From: Seminavis robusta
Lineage: Eukaryota; Bacillariophyta; Bacillariophyceae; Naviculales; Naviculaceae
DNA length: 58,112 nt
Direction of reading: 5' to 3'
NCBI GenBank assembly: GCA_903772945.1
Contig: CAICTM010000588.1
Coordinates: forward strand, 1 to 58,112
The position numbers and the translations under genes are program-made. The notes beneath the pieces are model-generated. The model saw only the letters and a list, made by a program, of their open reading frames with translations, did no database searches and was not told the DNA's origin. Positions 21,197-31,503 of the stretch are shown in pieces. The stretch's first letter is position 1; the number at the start of each line of letters is the position of its first letter.

Positions 21197-22798
21197 ATGA
21201 TGGACGACAGTACTGGAAGATCAACATCCCTTCGGGAAAGACGCAGGACAACTCCTCCAGCACAAGAAGACTTGGAACTAGATGGCGACAATGCGCCAAC
21301 AGAAGACGAAACTTCTTCGTCTCCGATTCTGTATGTGGTTTTTCTTCTGATAGTTCTCGCATCACTGTGTGGCATGGTGGTGACGACGACGGCCTCGAAT
21401 TTGGACTGGGACGAGGATGAAGTTGCCTCTGACCTGGGGAGTCATCTTAAACGAAGCGTTGTTAGTTCTGATGATCCTACCGATGATACCATCAGCTATC
21501 CCAATGTATTCATTGTGGGGGCAGCAGATGCTGTGAGTGTAATTGCAAGTTATGCAATGCGTTTGGAAAAGGTCTGTGGGCCAGACAATGGACGACCCGA
21601 TCGCGGCGATCCTCTTTTGGAGCGGATCCCAGGATCTCATTTTCTCTATGATTGGGAACTCACATTGAAGGAAGAACAGTCCGAGAATCGCTCCTTCACA
21701 GAAGACGACCTGTTGGGCTGGTATCTTCAGTTGTACCAGCACTGTTCCTTGGATACTTCTGTCCGACTGGACGCCACTTGGGCTCATATAAATCATCCCA
21801 ATACGGTACGGCATGTGTTGGATTTGATATCTGCACGACGACAACGACAACAACAACGCATCCATAATAACAATGACAAGAAGAACGTGTCTGTCAAGAT
21901 TGTCATGGTCATGCCTGCCCGGGCCATCGATCAAATACGCAACCAAACGGACAATGGTGGTCCCAACGGCGGGCCTGATCCTTCCTTGAACTTTGTCGAT
22001 TGCTTGCTCAATAGAAACTGGGAGAATCAAGTTTCCATTGGTTTTATATCGACGAAACGCCCTGCTTGTTCCCATCTCCTGAGTCGTTGGAGCCAGCTCT
22101 TGGGAAAAGACGACCGCATGTTTCTGGTACCCTGTGAATTCATCCGCCAAAACCAAACGGGATTTTTGAATCAATATCATTCCTTTTTGGGCCTGGAGAA
22201 TGGCAAGCGAAAGCATCAAACGCCCAACTCTACAGTCCAGCCTCCCTTGGACCTGGAATGGTTTGTGAACAGTAGCAGCAACAACAACAACAATGGAATT
22301 CAAAGCCTCAAGACAACCTATACCTGGTTATTGGGAACCTACTCGAATGACACCATGACTCAAGAAGATGCCTGCACCCCCCGAGTGACACATCATATCA
22401 GTGGAAATCGATCCTACAATGATGTTGCAATCAACATCGACAACAGCAACGACAGCAAGAATAGAACATTTCAGCTGTTCAAGAGACAAGAATTGCTGTT
22501 GGTAGATCCCGATCGAGTAGTGGAGTCATCCTTGTCGGGGTATTGGTACTTGCAGTATTTTGTCAACAATCAACAAAGAGACTACCAGAGACCCGCTCCT
22601 TATGAAGCTGCGATACGCCTCCAATTTGATGCCACTACGACAGAGGGGATTTACAACATTCAAGGTGGCAACCACGGACACAGCATTTTGGCAATCCGGG
22701 GAGTCTTGTTGTGGACCGGTAACGACAAGTATCAAGTGAGAATTGTGATTCAAGAACTACAACAACCCAACTATGAATTGTCAGAGGAGTTGCGCTGA
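21197..22798 (+). CDS. Type II membrane protein, diverged sulfotransferase-like
   Basis: A single exon encodes 533 residues from the first of two adjacent ATGs. A basic/acidic cytosolic tail of ~44 residues precedes one transmembrane helix ('ILYVVFLLIVLASLCGMVV'), and the rest is predicted lumenal. 'PNVFIVGAADAVSVIASYAM' occupies the place of the PAPS-binding loop, but the usual Lys-x-Gly-Thr-Thr is missing. The following segment 'RLDATWAHINHPNTVRHVLDL' and then 'KIVMVMPARAIDQI' follow the order of Golgi sulfotransferases. Several N-glycosylation sequons are present. I infer a sulfotransferase fold that has lost the canonical cofactor loop, hence possibly inactive or altered. An unrelated lumenal protein is the alternative. 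Confidence 0.6.
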   Translation: MMDDSTGRSTSLRERRRTTPPAQEDLELDGDNAPTEDETSSSPILYVVFLLIVLASLCGMVVTTTASNLDWDEDEVASDLGSHLKRSVVSSDDPTDDTISYPNVFIVGAADAVSVIASYAMRLEKVCGPDNGRPDRGDPLLERIPGSHFLYDWELTLKEEQSENRSFTEDDLLGWYLQLYQHCSLDTSVRLDATWAHINHPNTVRHVLDLISARRQRQQQRIHNNNDKKNVSVKIVMVMPARAIDQIRNQTDNGGPNGGPDPSLNFVDCLLNRNWENQVSIGFISTKRPACSHLLSRWSQLLGKDDRMFLVPCEFIRQNQTGFLNQYHSFLGLENGKRKHQTPNSTVQPPLDLEWFVNSSSNNNNNGIQSLKTTYTWLLGTYSNDTMTQEDACTPRVTHHISGNRSYNDVAINIDNSNDSKNRTFQLFKRQELLLVDPDRVVESSLSGYWYLQYFVNNQQRDYQRPAPYEAAIRLQFDATTTEGIYNIQGGNHGHSILAIRGVLLWTGNDKYQVRIVIQELQQPNYELSEELR

Positions 22799-23437
22799 TG
22801 TTAGTCAGGGAGAGCTATGGTTTGCATACCGTAGTTCCTTGAAACTCGAGGAGCTGCTCAAAGAATGCATGTCTTGGCTGGTTGGATGGATGGTCGAGTG
22901 AGGCACAAGGTACTGATGGCTAGGGCCGCCCACTTGATCGCCATTGCACTACCGGTAGGCAAGAACCATTCAATAGGTCCTCTATGAGGATCATTGCACC
23001 AAAGGCGTACCTGTACAGTACCAATAGAGAGGCCGATACGGTAGTTTGCAGCATCGGTGCCGAAGATCCCGAAGGCCATACTAGTATGAATGAAACTTTC
23101 CGGATGTTCCAGTTGCACACTGGTCGGCTTCAAGCAAGCCAATTGCTATGGCAGGACCAGCACGACATCCGAACCCTGGCACTGCAAAAAGAATCGATCG
23201 TTCAATTATTGATAAAATCGAATCTATCAAATAAATAAGCGCACAAAGCTGAGAAAAATGGTGGTAATCTTTTGCTGTTTTGCTCGTAACTACTTATGTG
23301 CCCTACTCTGGTGCTGTGCACAGTCCGTGTACAAAAGGGGAATGATGACATTGGGGAGGACGCAAATGTGACTGAACGGCTCTTTTGGGAGGAGTGCTGT
23401 TAAGTACCTACCGGTACAGAAAAAACAGACATGATGT
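22799..23437. other. Gene-free spacer left of the MITE
   Basis: No gene is supported. Palindromic words such as CTACCGGTAG (22949) and CTACCGGTACAG (23408) are present. Confidence 0.35.
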
Positions 23438-23439
23438 TA

Positions 23440-23906
23440 CACTCCAAACTCACATATAAGAAATCTCTAAATTCAGTGCAGCCCTGGGCCTTTCTTACCG
23501 TGCAGCACCATTTCTGACCCTCAGTTCCTTTCTAACAAAACAAGCCAATTTCAGCATTGAAGACTTTCTTACTATGCTTCTAGGTCAAGCAGGGCAGTAC
23601 TTGGATACACCAAATGAACCTGGGACTTTTGGTTCAACTTGCTCAGGACTCATAAATTGGGTTGGATCAAATAGAGAGGGTGATCACTGTGTGTGCCGTG
23701 AGGCAGAAAATTTTGCTTATGTCAGCACAAGTTTGAAGCATTTTCATGGTGTCAGACTAGTAGCATTTCTTATGCTTTGAGGTCTTAATACTGGGAAGCT
23801 TTCTTACAAGTCTGTAATATTTCAGCATCAAGATTTTCTTAACATTTTCTAAAATCTCAGGGCTCGCTTTCTTATAGTGGAGTTTCTTATATTGGAGTCT
23901 GGAGTG
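23440..23906. mobile_element. Non-autonomous DNA transposon (MITE), Tc1/mariner-like
   Basis: The left end (23440) reads CACTCCAAACTCACATATAA. The reverse complement of the right end (23906) reads CACTCCAGACTCCAATATAA. The inverted repeats run about 28 bp with few mismatches (AAGAAA follows in both). Each end abuts TA (23438-23439 and 23907-23908), the target duplication typical of Tc1/mariner. The 467-bp interior has no transposase frame. It contains a diverged direct repeat (ATTTCAGCAT...TTTTCTTA near 23550 and 23820) and many TTTCTTA/TAAGAAA words. Superfamily assignment rests on the TA duplications and end sequence only. Confidence 0.8.
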
Positions 23907-24289
23907 TAATTCTAACACTTGTCAGCACCAGTTCTGTATTACTGTACCGGTAGCAGTACTGTACTATGTTACACTATAAGACACTGCACTATAGTTGTCA
24001 AGCTAAACCTGCAAGGTCAGGCGGTTGTGTTCTTGTGTGTCAATGCAACATTGCAACAGAGCTCAACAGGCAGGTCAAGAGATCGATTTCAACGAAGATC
24101 AGAAAACTGCTCAGCTCCCTGCAACAGGCAGTAATCTTTACGGGGATTTTGCTACCATATCGTACGCCCTCCAGAACTCCTCAACCCTTTGATCCCTCTG
24201 ACCCCTGACTGCTAAGTTTGTTGCTGCGTCAATCCATTTGTCTCCAAAGCACCTACTCCGTAGCGAAGCATACGTGTATCATCGTCACC
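23907..24289. other. Upstream region of the DRE-TIM-like gene
   Basis: No gene is supported. The interval includes TGTACCGGTAGCAGTACTG (23942) and an ordinary leader before the strong ATG context at 24290. Confidence 0.35.
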
Positions 24290-27200
24290 ATGGGCAACTG
24301 TCGCTCACATCCTTCTCTTGTGGATGGTACCCGTAAAGACGATACCCATGCTCTTGACGAGGGCCACTTGTTTCATGTAAAGAACCCCGACATAGACAGC
24401 CACGGTGCGGCCCCGGAAAGAGCACCCCTCTCTCCTGCGGCTGCCTTGGCGGCGGAAGATCGTTCGAGTGATGCCTTTCACAGACGTCGGAACAAGCTGA
24501 AGCAACGATCGTCCTGGAAGAGATCCCGTCGTGTCTTTAATGACAAAAGCTCGTCGATTGAGTTTCATCTCAACCCATCCGAGGAATTCGGAAGCACCGA
24601 CACGGCATTGCTCGATCTAGAAGACACGCTCCACATGGCCCAGATGTTGCTGGAAACCACAGCGGATGAAAAAGCCCTGTCGCATGAGGAGATCAAAGCC
24701 GCATTGCAAGTCTACAAGGAGCTACAACGAGTGCTCAGTGTGGCCACCCGCACGGGCAACCTCATGGCCCGTCCGTGTATAAAAGAATCCCAACAACAAA
24801 ACAGTCACGACTTTCATGATCGCTACACCGCCTTGGTGCAAGAAGTCCATGACGCTCAAATGGTGGTAGACAAGGCACTGGCCAATCCGGCTGCCTTGCG
24901 GCCACTGAGCGTCGAAGCATTGCAAGAAGTCAATGACTTTTTTGTACTCGACAATAGCTTGCGAGAAACCACGGTGGGTGCGGCCCGTGGACATACCATG
25001 GAGGAAAAGCTCCAAATTGTCAACAGCATGGCCGATACCGGCTTGGAAGAAGTCATCTTGGGTGCCTTTGGTGCCAAGGTTTCGGTGGACAGTCAAGTTG
25101 CCGCGCATTGGAAAACTAACCTGGGCAAGTCGTTTGACAGTACCTGGGGCTTCACCGATGCGTGGGACATGGCGGAACACGACCAAGATGAAGAAGAAAA
25201 GTTGTGGTCGTCCGTTCCAGACTTTTTCAAAGCGGAAGAACGAGGAGAAGACTATGAATTCTTCACGCCATCTTTTGTTCCCAAGGGAAACTATTCCAAA
25301 GAGGAAGTGGCACTCTTTAAGGAAGCGTCCAAAGGGTTTTGACCAAAACCGTTTGGTAACCTCTCATTGGACAAGGTTTTGAAGCAGTCGGAATCCAAGC
25401 AACATGGGCGGGTCCCCTTAGGATTGCTCATGATGGCGGGATATGGAATCTGCAATGCCATTATCGAAATTGATACATCCGTTGATACCTTTGATTATGA
25501 CAAGTACGATATTGTGGAACGGTGCCGGTTCCTAATCTCCTGGTGCAAAGAACATTTGCCCAAGAGGGAAAACGTACCTGCGGGGGAAGACAACACGGCT
25601 CGTGTATTCATCAATCTACGAGATTTTAGCAACTACAATCGTTCCACGCGGGGATTTGAAGAGGCACTGAGACTGGTTCATTCTCTCTCTAGTTCAGAAT
25701 CTCATCAGAGGCCGTTTGGATTCATGATGGAAGAACCTACTGGGTTTCTCTGGCCCGAAGAAGTGGGCAAGCTTTGTCGCATGATCCGATTGACCATGAA
25801 TCGGGCAGGATTCCCACAAGGACGCTTCTTGGTGCATTGTCACTACTACTTTGGCCTGGCAGAGGCTACACAACTTACAACCCTTTGCAACGGGGCCGAC
25901 GGAGTGTGGGCAGCTGTGTGCAAAGTGGGAGCTCAAGTGGGACATGCTTCTAGTACCATGACAGCAGTCAACTTGCTCCGTGCTGGCAATCAGGAGATTG
26001 CTCAGCAGTTTCAGCTAGACAAAATGTGCCGAGCAGCTCGTGAAGTGACAACCATTTCCAGTCGCAAACCGTGTGATACACATGAAGAAGTCTATGGAGA
26101 GGCTGCGTTTGATGTCCCATTCATGATGACAACACTTCCAGCTTGTCGATTTGCACTGGCCAAGCTGCTAAAAGAACTCAAAATTGATCAACGAGTTGTT
26201 CGGCTTAATGAAATCATTCAGCCCTCCGCAATCTACCGTGCGATGGTGTATCACTTTGGAACGCCAGAAGAAGCGGGGTGGGATCCAACGTATTGCCGAA
26301 AGATGTATGAGGCTATCACTCAGCACTTAATGACGGGATTGTCCAGGGACTACAACTCGGCTCTTGGATTAGGGCACTTGTATGGGTTGGTCTCGCAACG
26401 GAACCTTCCAACCAAGATGATCAATATTATGATGCAAGGAGCACCTGTTTCAGATTTCCACCCAACAGTGTTGGACTTCATTGACCGGTGGAATCGGTTG
26501 TAAGTGCAACACGGATGTCCTCGCTACGATTTCAGCCACAAGTATCGCCATCCTCACGTTTGCTCCTCCTCTCCTTCACACATCCCAGATGCATGAAATA
26601 TTCAAACATCGATGTGGTGCACCCAGCAAGCAAGTCAAAGAGCATCATGATGTTAGGGACTGACGTTACCGTGGAACCCAAACTGGAATCATTGCCCTTT
26701 GAGTTCTTCCTGGCCGACGTTATGCGGAATCCAGTTCTCGAACCTGTCCCTCGCCTTTTCAAGCTTCAAGTAGTGTCATTGGTGACAAAGAATGAGCGGG
26801 ACCTCCAGGTGCGTTCGGTAACTTGTATGTCACTCCAATCATGACAGCAGCACGCACTGACAGATATATGCCTTTTCCTGCTCCCAGCGTAAGCGAGTTC
26901 CTGAAATTAACTTTTACGAGGCAGTCCTTCGACTGAAGCTTTTTATCCTGGAAGCAGAAAGTTTGGGTGTTTTGGGGTTGGTAGACGACTTTTGCATTCG
27001 GAAAAACGTAAGGTCACAGTCTCTTGAGCGGAAAGTGCTGCGGCTCGTCTTTGTGTACCTCAACGCAACGAATGATGACTATTTTTTTGGAGAGGACCAT
27101 CTTTGGTTGCAAAAAGTGAGGGGGACGAAGCCGAGAGTGTTGAATAAGATGCTCCGCTCGCATATTGATTTCTTCCCCAGGCACTACATGAATCGGGGCA

Positions 27201-27667
27201 ACAACGCGATGGTCCGATGTGTGAGGGCCGCTGCGAAGAGAATAGAAGAGAACAAAGGTATCAACATGGAGATGCATCGGACCTACCATAGGCAAGGGTC
27301 CGCCAGAAATGCCTTGCGACTGGTGATTGAAATGAACTCGACGACAGGGCAGACAATTCCAAGTGGCCATTTCGCAGATGCACATCAGCAGATGTTGAAG
27401 GAGCTCGCCCAAGACGAAGGTCAAGACGAACAATCAGCCGCAGTGTACTTGAAACAGAACAAAGAGCTCCTTGGGATTGAGGATCATGACACTGGCGATC
27501 TTATCGACGCCTACTTGGAGGAGTCCAAATTCACGGTAGGCATGATCACCCAGAGCCAACGGAAACAAAAAAGTGCAGCCAGCCTTTTGATCCAGGACGG
27601 ACTCATTGCGATTGAGCAAAAGGTTGAAACCGACGGAGACAGTGCGTCATATTGGGTTGAAGTTTGA
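24290..27667 (+). CDS. DRE-TIM (HMG-CoA lyase-like) protein with N-terminal lipidation signal and an in-frame TGA
   Basis: Exons are 24290-26499, 26589-26808 and 26888-27667 (introns 89 and 79 bp), about 1069 residues if TGA at 25340-25342 (codon 351) is read through. The start has a perfect context (TCACCATGG). Residues 1-6, MGNCRS, form an N-myristoylation signal with an adjacent palmitoylatable Cys4. A helical region (~100-350) leads to the TGA; the same frame continues with 'PKPFGNLSLDKVL' and a pyruvate-carboxyltransferase-type barrel: 'INLRDF' (~R444, D445), 'LVHCHYYFGLAEA' (H516, H518, metal site) and 'KVGAQVGHASSTMTAVNLL'. Two C-terminal exons (~330 residues) match nothing I recognise. 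Alternatives are two genes split at the TGA, or the last exons being a separate gene starting at 26594. Substrate is unknown. Confidence 0.65.
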
Positions 27668-29291
27668 AGCCCGAGACGACAAATCACTGGAAGCGCGTCA
27701 GTCTGTGCCACCATTTAGACTATTTGGCCGCACATTCAGCCATGGTGTTTGTCGGGTCTCGAGAAACAACGAACATGCCATCCAAGCTGCTGCAAGACTC
27801 TCTCCCGTACCGGTTTGTGCAAGTATGGTGATAATTCACTATTTGCTAGATTCCTATGACGTACACATCCAACCACCAAGTAGTAGCTGCACTCGAGGAT
27901 GGGTCCGGCGGAATCCTCACAAACTACTAGTAGAATACGAGTAGATGAGTGGGCAGAAAGCGTCCCACACGGACTACGGTACCGGTGGCCAGTCATGGCC
28001 ATGCTACTAGCTAGGTACTCTCATTTCACCGTTCCTGCGAGATACCAGTATGCTCCTTGCAGCCAAAGAATTCACCAACGCAGCGCAGCCCTACACCCTA
28101 CTAGTACATGTAGTAGGATACACATCAGACAGGGCTGATCTAAAAGCTTCGGTTACACCGGAGTACACTGAATAGTCGATATGTGCGACAATGGAACAGA
28201 ATAAAGAATAATGGAGTTTTCTGAATATCGATATGTGCGACATTGGGATACCACACGTCACAAACGTGAAGCTTGACCCTGGACCAGAGCTGCCCGCAAG
28301 CCCACAAGCCCACAATCATTCGCAGGAGGCTGGAGTGCTAATAGGAGTCGCGTACCAGCATCTTAAATTCTTCGACCTTGCCTTTTCAAATTATACATCG
28401 AAAGGAAAGCCCTAGTTAAAAGATTATAGGGTTTTGTCGTTTGGACCTGGCACTGGGACTGACAGTGTGGTCTGAATGGCGCAGCCAGCTAGCGGGTATT
28501 AGTAGACTACAACTAGCAGGTGTCTTCCTGCATTTCCAAAAGCTTAAATCTGAGGGCCAAGGTGATACATGTACCGGTAGGTACCGTACGCTGTACGATA
28601 CTGGTTTTCTGATTGAGTCGAGTCGAGTCATCATCAGTCACCCGGAATATTTTAAAAAGCTTCTTTTTCTCACAGGGGATTGACTGATATAATAGTCGAA
28701 GATTTGGGTTACTCTATTGCCCAAACTGGGAGACTTGCATGTATTAAATATCTCTTTTTCACCACTGACTAGGTGATTTCCACCTATTGAGGACAACGGA
28801 ACGGCCGTAATAATTTTGGATTGCACGTAAATAATAATCACTTCAAACGCGGTTCGGATTTCGATGACCGGACGTACATGAGGCCAATCGTTAAGTGTGT
28901 AGAACTGTTCGATCGGAAGAACAGTGGGAGTGTGGGAATGACGGAATGACTGGTTGTGGGGAATACAGTTTTAACATTCAATTTGGATGGTAGCTTTGTG
29001 CAAGATTGGTTTTGTTGTGTATATTCTACTAGTACATGTACTCAGTACTGGAGTAGTACTTCCGTGCAATAAGGTGGCTTTTTCTCTGCTGCAAGTGCAA
29101 CCGGCGTCTGGAGTCTGGAGACCGCTTGGTGGGCTTGGAAAAAGCACCTGCCCACTGCCCACCACACACGCCACCCCAAAATACCACGGCAACAACAATC
29201 AAGCTAGCTTGAGAAACACGCCGCAGCTTTCTGGGCATTAAAACACCAAACACCAACAAGAAACCCACACGACGTGTTATTCGAAAGCATC
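27668..29291. other. Long non-coding interval with palindromes and a 52-bp-spaced repeat
   Basis: No gene is supported. CGATATGTGCGACA occurs at 28177-28190 and 28229-28242. GTACCGGTAGGTACCGTACG lies at about 28571-28590, and TACCGGT also occurs near 27808 and 27979. A TCGAG pentamer run occupies 28612-28629. Confidence 0.35.
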
Positions 29292-31503
29292 ATGAGTAGT
29301 AATAATGGTGCCGACGAGGGTGGAGGGAGGAAGCGAAGTCGCGAAGACGAAGAGAATGGTCGAGAGGAGAGCAAGGCGCGCACTGATCAAGGTGGGTCTC
29401 TAGAAGGGCGACCAGTTCACGCCTTTCAACAACTTCTGATGTTGCAGAATGGCCAAGATGGCGCTAGCACTGGTATGTCAGCGAATGGGTGCTGATGTTG
29501 CCGTGCGTCGTGTAGTGAGCCTGTTGTGTTGTGAGCGGTATGGCCGTCGTCGTATCGTTACTGATGACCGCAGTCGAGTCAAGAAAGGCTTGTTCCCACG
29601 TGCGGAAGGTTTTTTAGTCCATCTCTGAGTGTTGGGTGTGGCTCGTTGATACCTTGTTGGAGTTGGGCTGCTGGTGCCTTGCCTATCATCGTGTTGTTGC
29701 GGGTATATTCTGCTCGTACTTCCTATGTTACTGTTAATGCTACCGTGTGCTAACTCTCCTTGTATCGCTTTTAATCTCCCCCTCCACAGTAAGTACACCC
29801 CAAGCTTTCGCGGCGCATCAGTCGAACCAGCAAGGGTTCAGCATTAACCCATCCATGAATCCCCTGGAAAATCCGAATCTTCTTCTTGCTCAGATGGGAA
29901 TTGGAAGAACAGCAGGAACCTGTGGCAACACGGGGGCAAATACCGCCTCTCTGCTAGGTCTAGGTGCCGGGAGTTTGCCAGCTTCTCTCCAGCAGCAGCA
30001 GCAGCAACAACAACAGTCCGGCGGCGTGGCTACGCTTGCAGGTAACTATGCTGCCTTCAACGCTTCAGGTAATGCAGGTAACCTCCAGCAGCAGCAGCAG
30101 CCACCAGTTCCTGCTGCGGGCAATCAGGCACAGGTAGCCAACTCTAATCAAAACCAAGAACAACAAGGACATCAGTTGGTCACAACTGGGCAAATGCAGC
30201 AGCTATCTGGAAACACCCAGCAATCAAGTGCTTCTCTACAGTTGCAGCTATTGGAGCAGCTTCAGCAGCAGCAGCAACAACAGCAGCAGCAGCAACAACA
30301 ACCGGCTAGCAACCCCCAGCCTGCTCAGCAGCAAATTGGTTTGCAGCAGCTTCAGCAAAACCCTGCCGCCAGTCTTCAGCTGCTGCAGCAGAATGGCTTG
30401 CAACAGCTTCAGCCACAGCTGCAGCAGAATCCCTCGACTAGCCTACAGCAGCTGCAGTTGCAGCAGCAGGCCACCACCATTCAGCAGCTCCAAGCCGCGG
30501 GTCTGTTGCAGCAAACTGCCCCCGCCTTTCCATTCCAGGCACTTCAAGGACTACAGCCAGACAATATCATGCTGGCGAACCTCCTCATGGGTCAAATGCA
30601 GGGAACCTTGCTGCCAGGAGCCGCGGGTCTCGCCTTACAGCAGCAGCAGCAAGCTGGTGGTGCCAGGCCAGATCCGCCCTCTGGAATGGCGGCGTTGGCA
30701 GCCATGCAGCAGCAAGTCAACTTTGCCAATAACAACGCTGCTGCCTTGCATCGGAATCTGATCCAAGCCCCCTCTACCAGCAACGCAGTGGCACGACGTC
30801 CCGCGCCCCGAAAAAACCCGCCTCAGTCGCATCACGTGGACAACTCGACCACCAAGTCGGTGCTGTTGTATGTGGCGTCCGATGAAGATTGCATCTCGCC
30901 CTATCAGTGCTTTGCGCGCCAGCAGATTGAACTCTTTGAAGCGCAAGAAGTCGATGTCCAGACGGGTGCCCAAGGTCGAAACAAGCCCGTGAGATTGGGA
31001 CAGGTGGGCATTCGTTGCATCCACTGTTCCGATTTGCATCCCAAGTTGCGAACTCGGGCGGCTGTGTATTACCCGTCGAGGCTTACGGTGAGTTGACGAC
31101 GACTTGACCATTCAATGGTTTTCTCTTCTGTGTTGTTCCTAACGGGTTTGTTGTTTGCTTTGTGTACTTAGGTCCTCTACCAGGCAGCTCAGAACATTGT
31201 AAATATCGTAAGTGTAGCGTGGTGGCACAGCGAGGATTGCGCGAAGTTCTTGTGTGTCATGGCTTACCCTGTTCCGATCGTTCTGTTCTATAGCACCTGC
31301 CCGAGTTGTGCGAGTCTATTCCCGAGGGGATCCGCACCAAACTTGTCGGTCTTGACAACAAGCGATCGTCTGTTGGGGGCGGGAAGAACTACTGGAGTGA
31401 TACGGCTCAGATCCAGGGTATCATTGATACGGAAAATGGACTCCGCTTCAAGGACGGCGTTGGAAATGCGGACGGTGCTGCTAGCGCCAAGCAGGAGAAT
31501 TAG
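29292..31503 (+). CDS. Glutamine-rich protein with a diatom-type conserved C-terminal domain
   Basis: Exons: 29292-29472, 29790-31087, 31172-31207 (36 nt) and 31294-31503, giving 574 residues. The first intron is long (317 bp); the others are 84 and 86 bp. The N-terminus is charged with an NLS-like 'GGGRKRSRED'. The middle ~350 residues are Gln-rich with several pure polyQ runs encoded by mixed CAG/CAA. The C-terminal domain reads 'SPYQCFARQQIELFEAQEVD', then 'GRNKPVRLGQVGIRCIHC', 'RTRAAVYYPSRLTVLYQAAQ', 'HLPELCESIP..IR..L' and a final 'GKNYWSDTA...GLRF'. I know this as a widespread diatom/stramenopile domain of unknown function. Its CxxC pair suggests metal binding. A nuclear role is likely from the NLS and polyQ, but unproven. 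Confidence 0.85.

Noticed and set aside
23574..23780. 68-codon frame inside the MITE
   Set aside because: It does not resemble a transposase and is far too short. The element is non-autonomous.
25340..25342. TGA read as selenocysteine as the preferred explanation
   Set aside because: Kept only as one option. The flanking T and A homopolymers make an assembly error at least as likely, and no SECIS element could be identified by eye.
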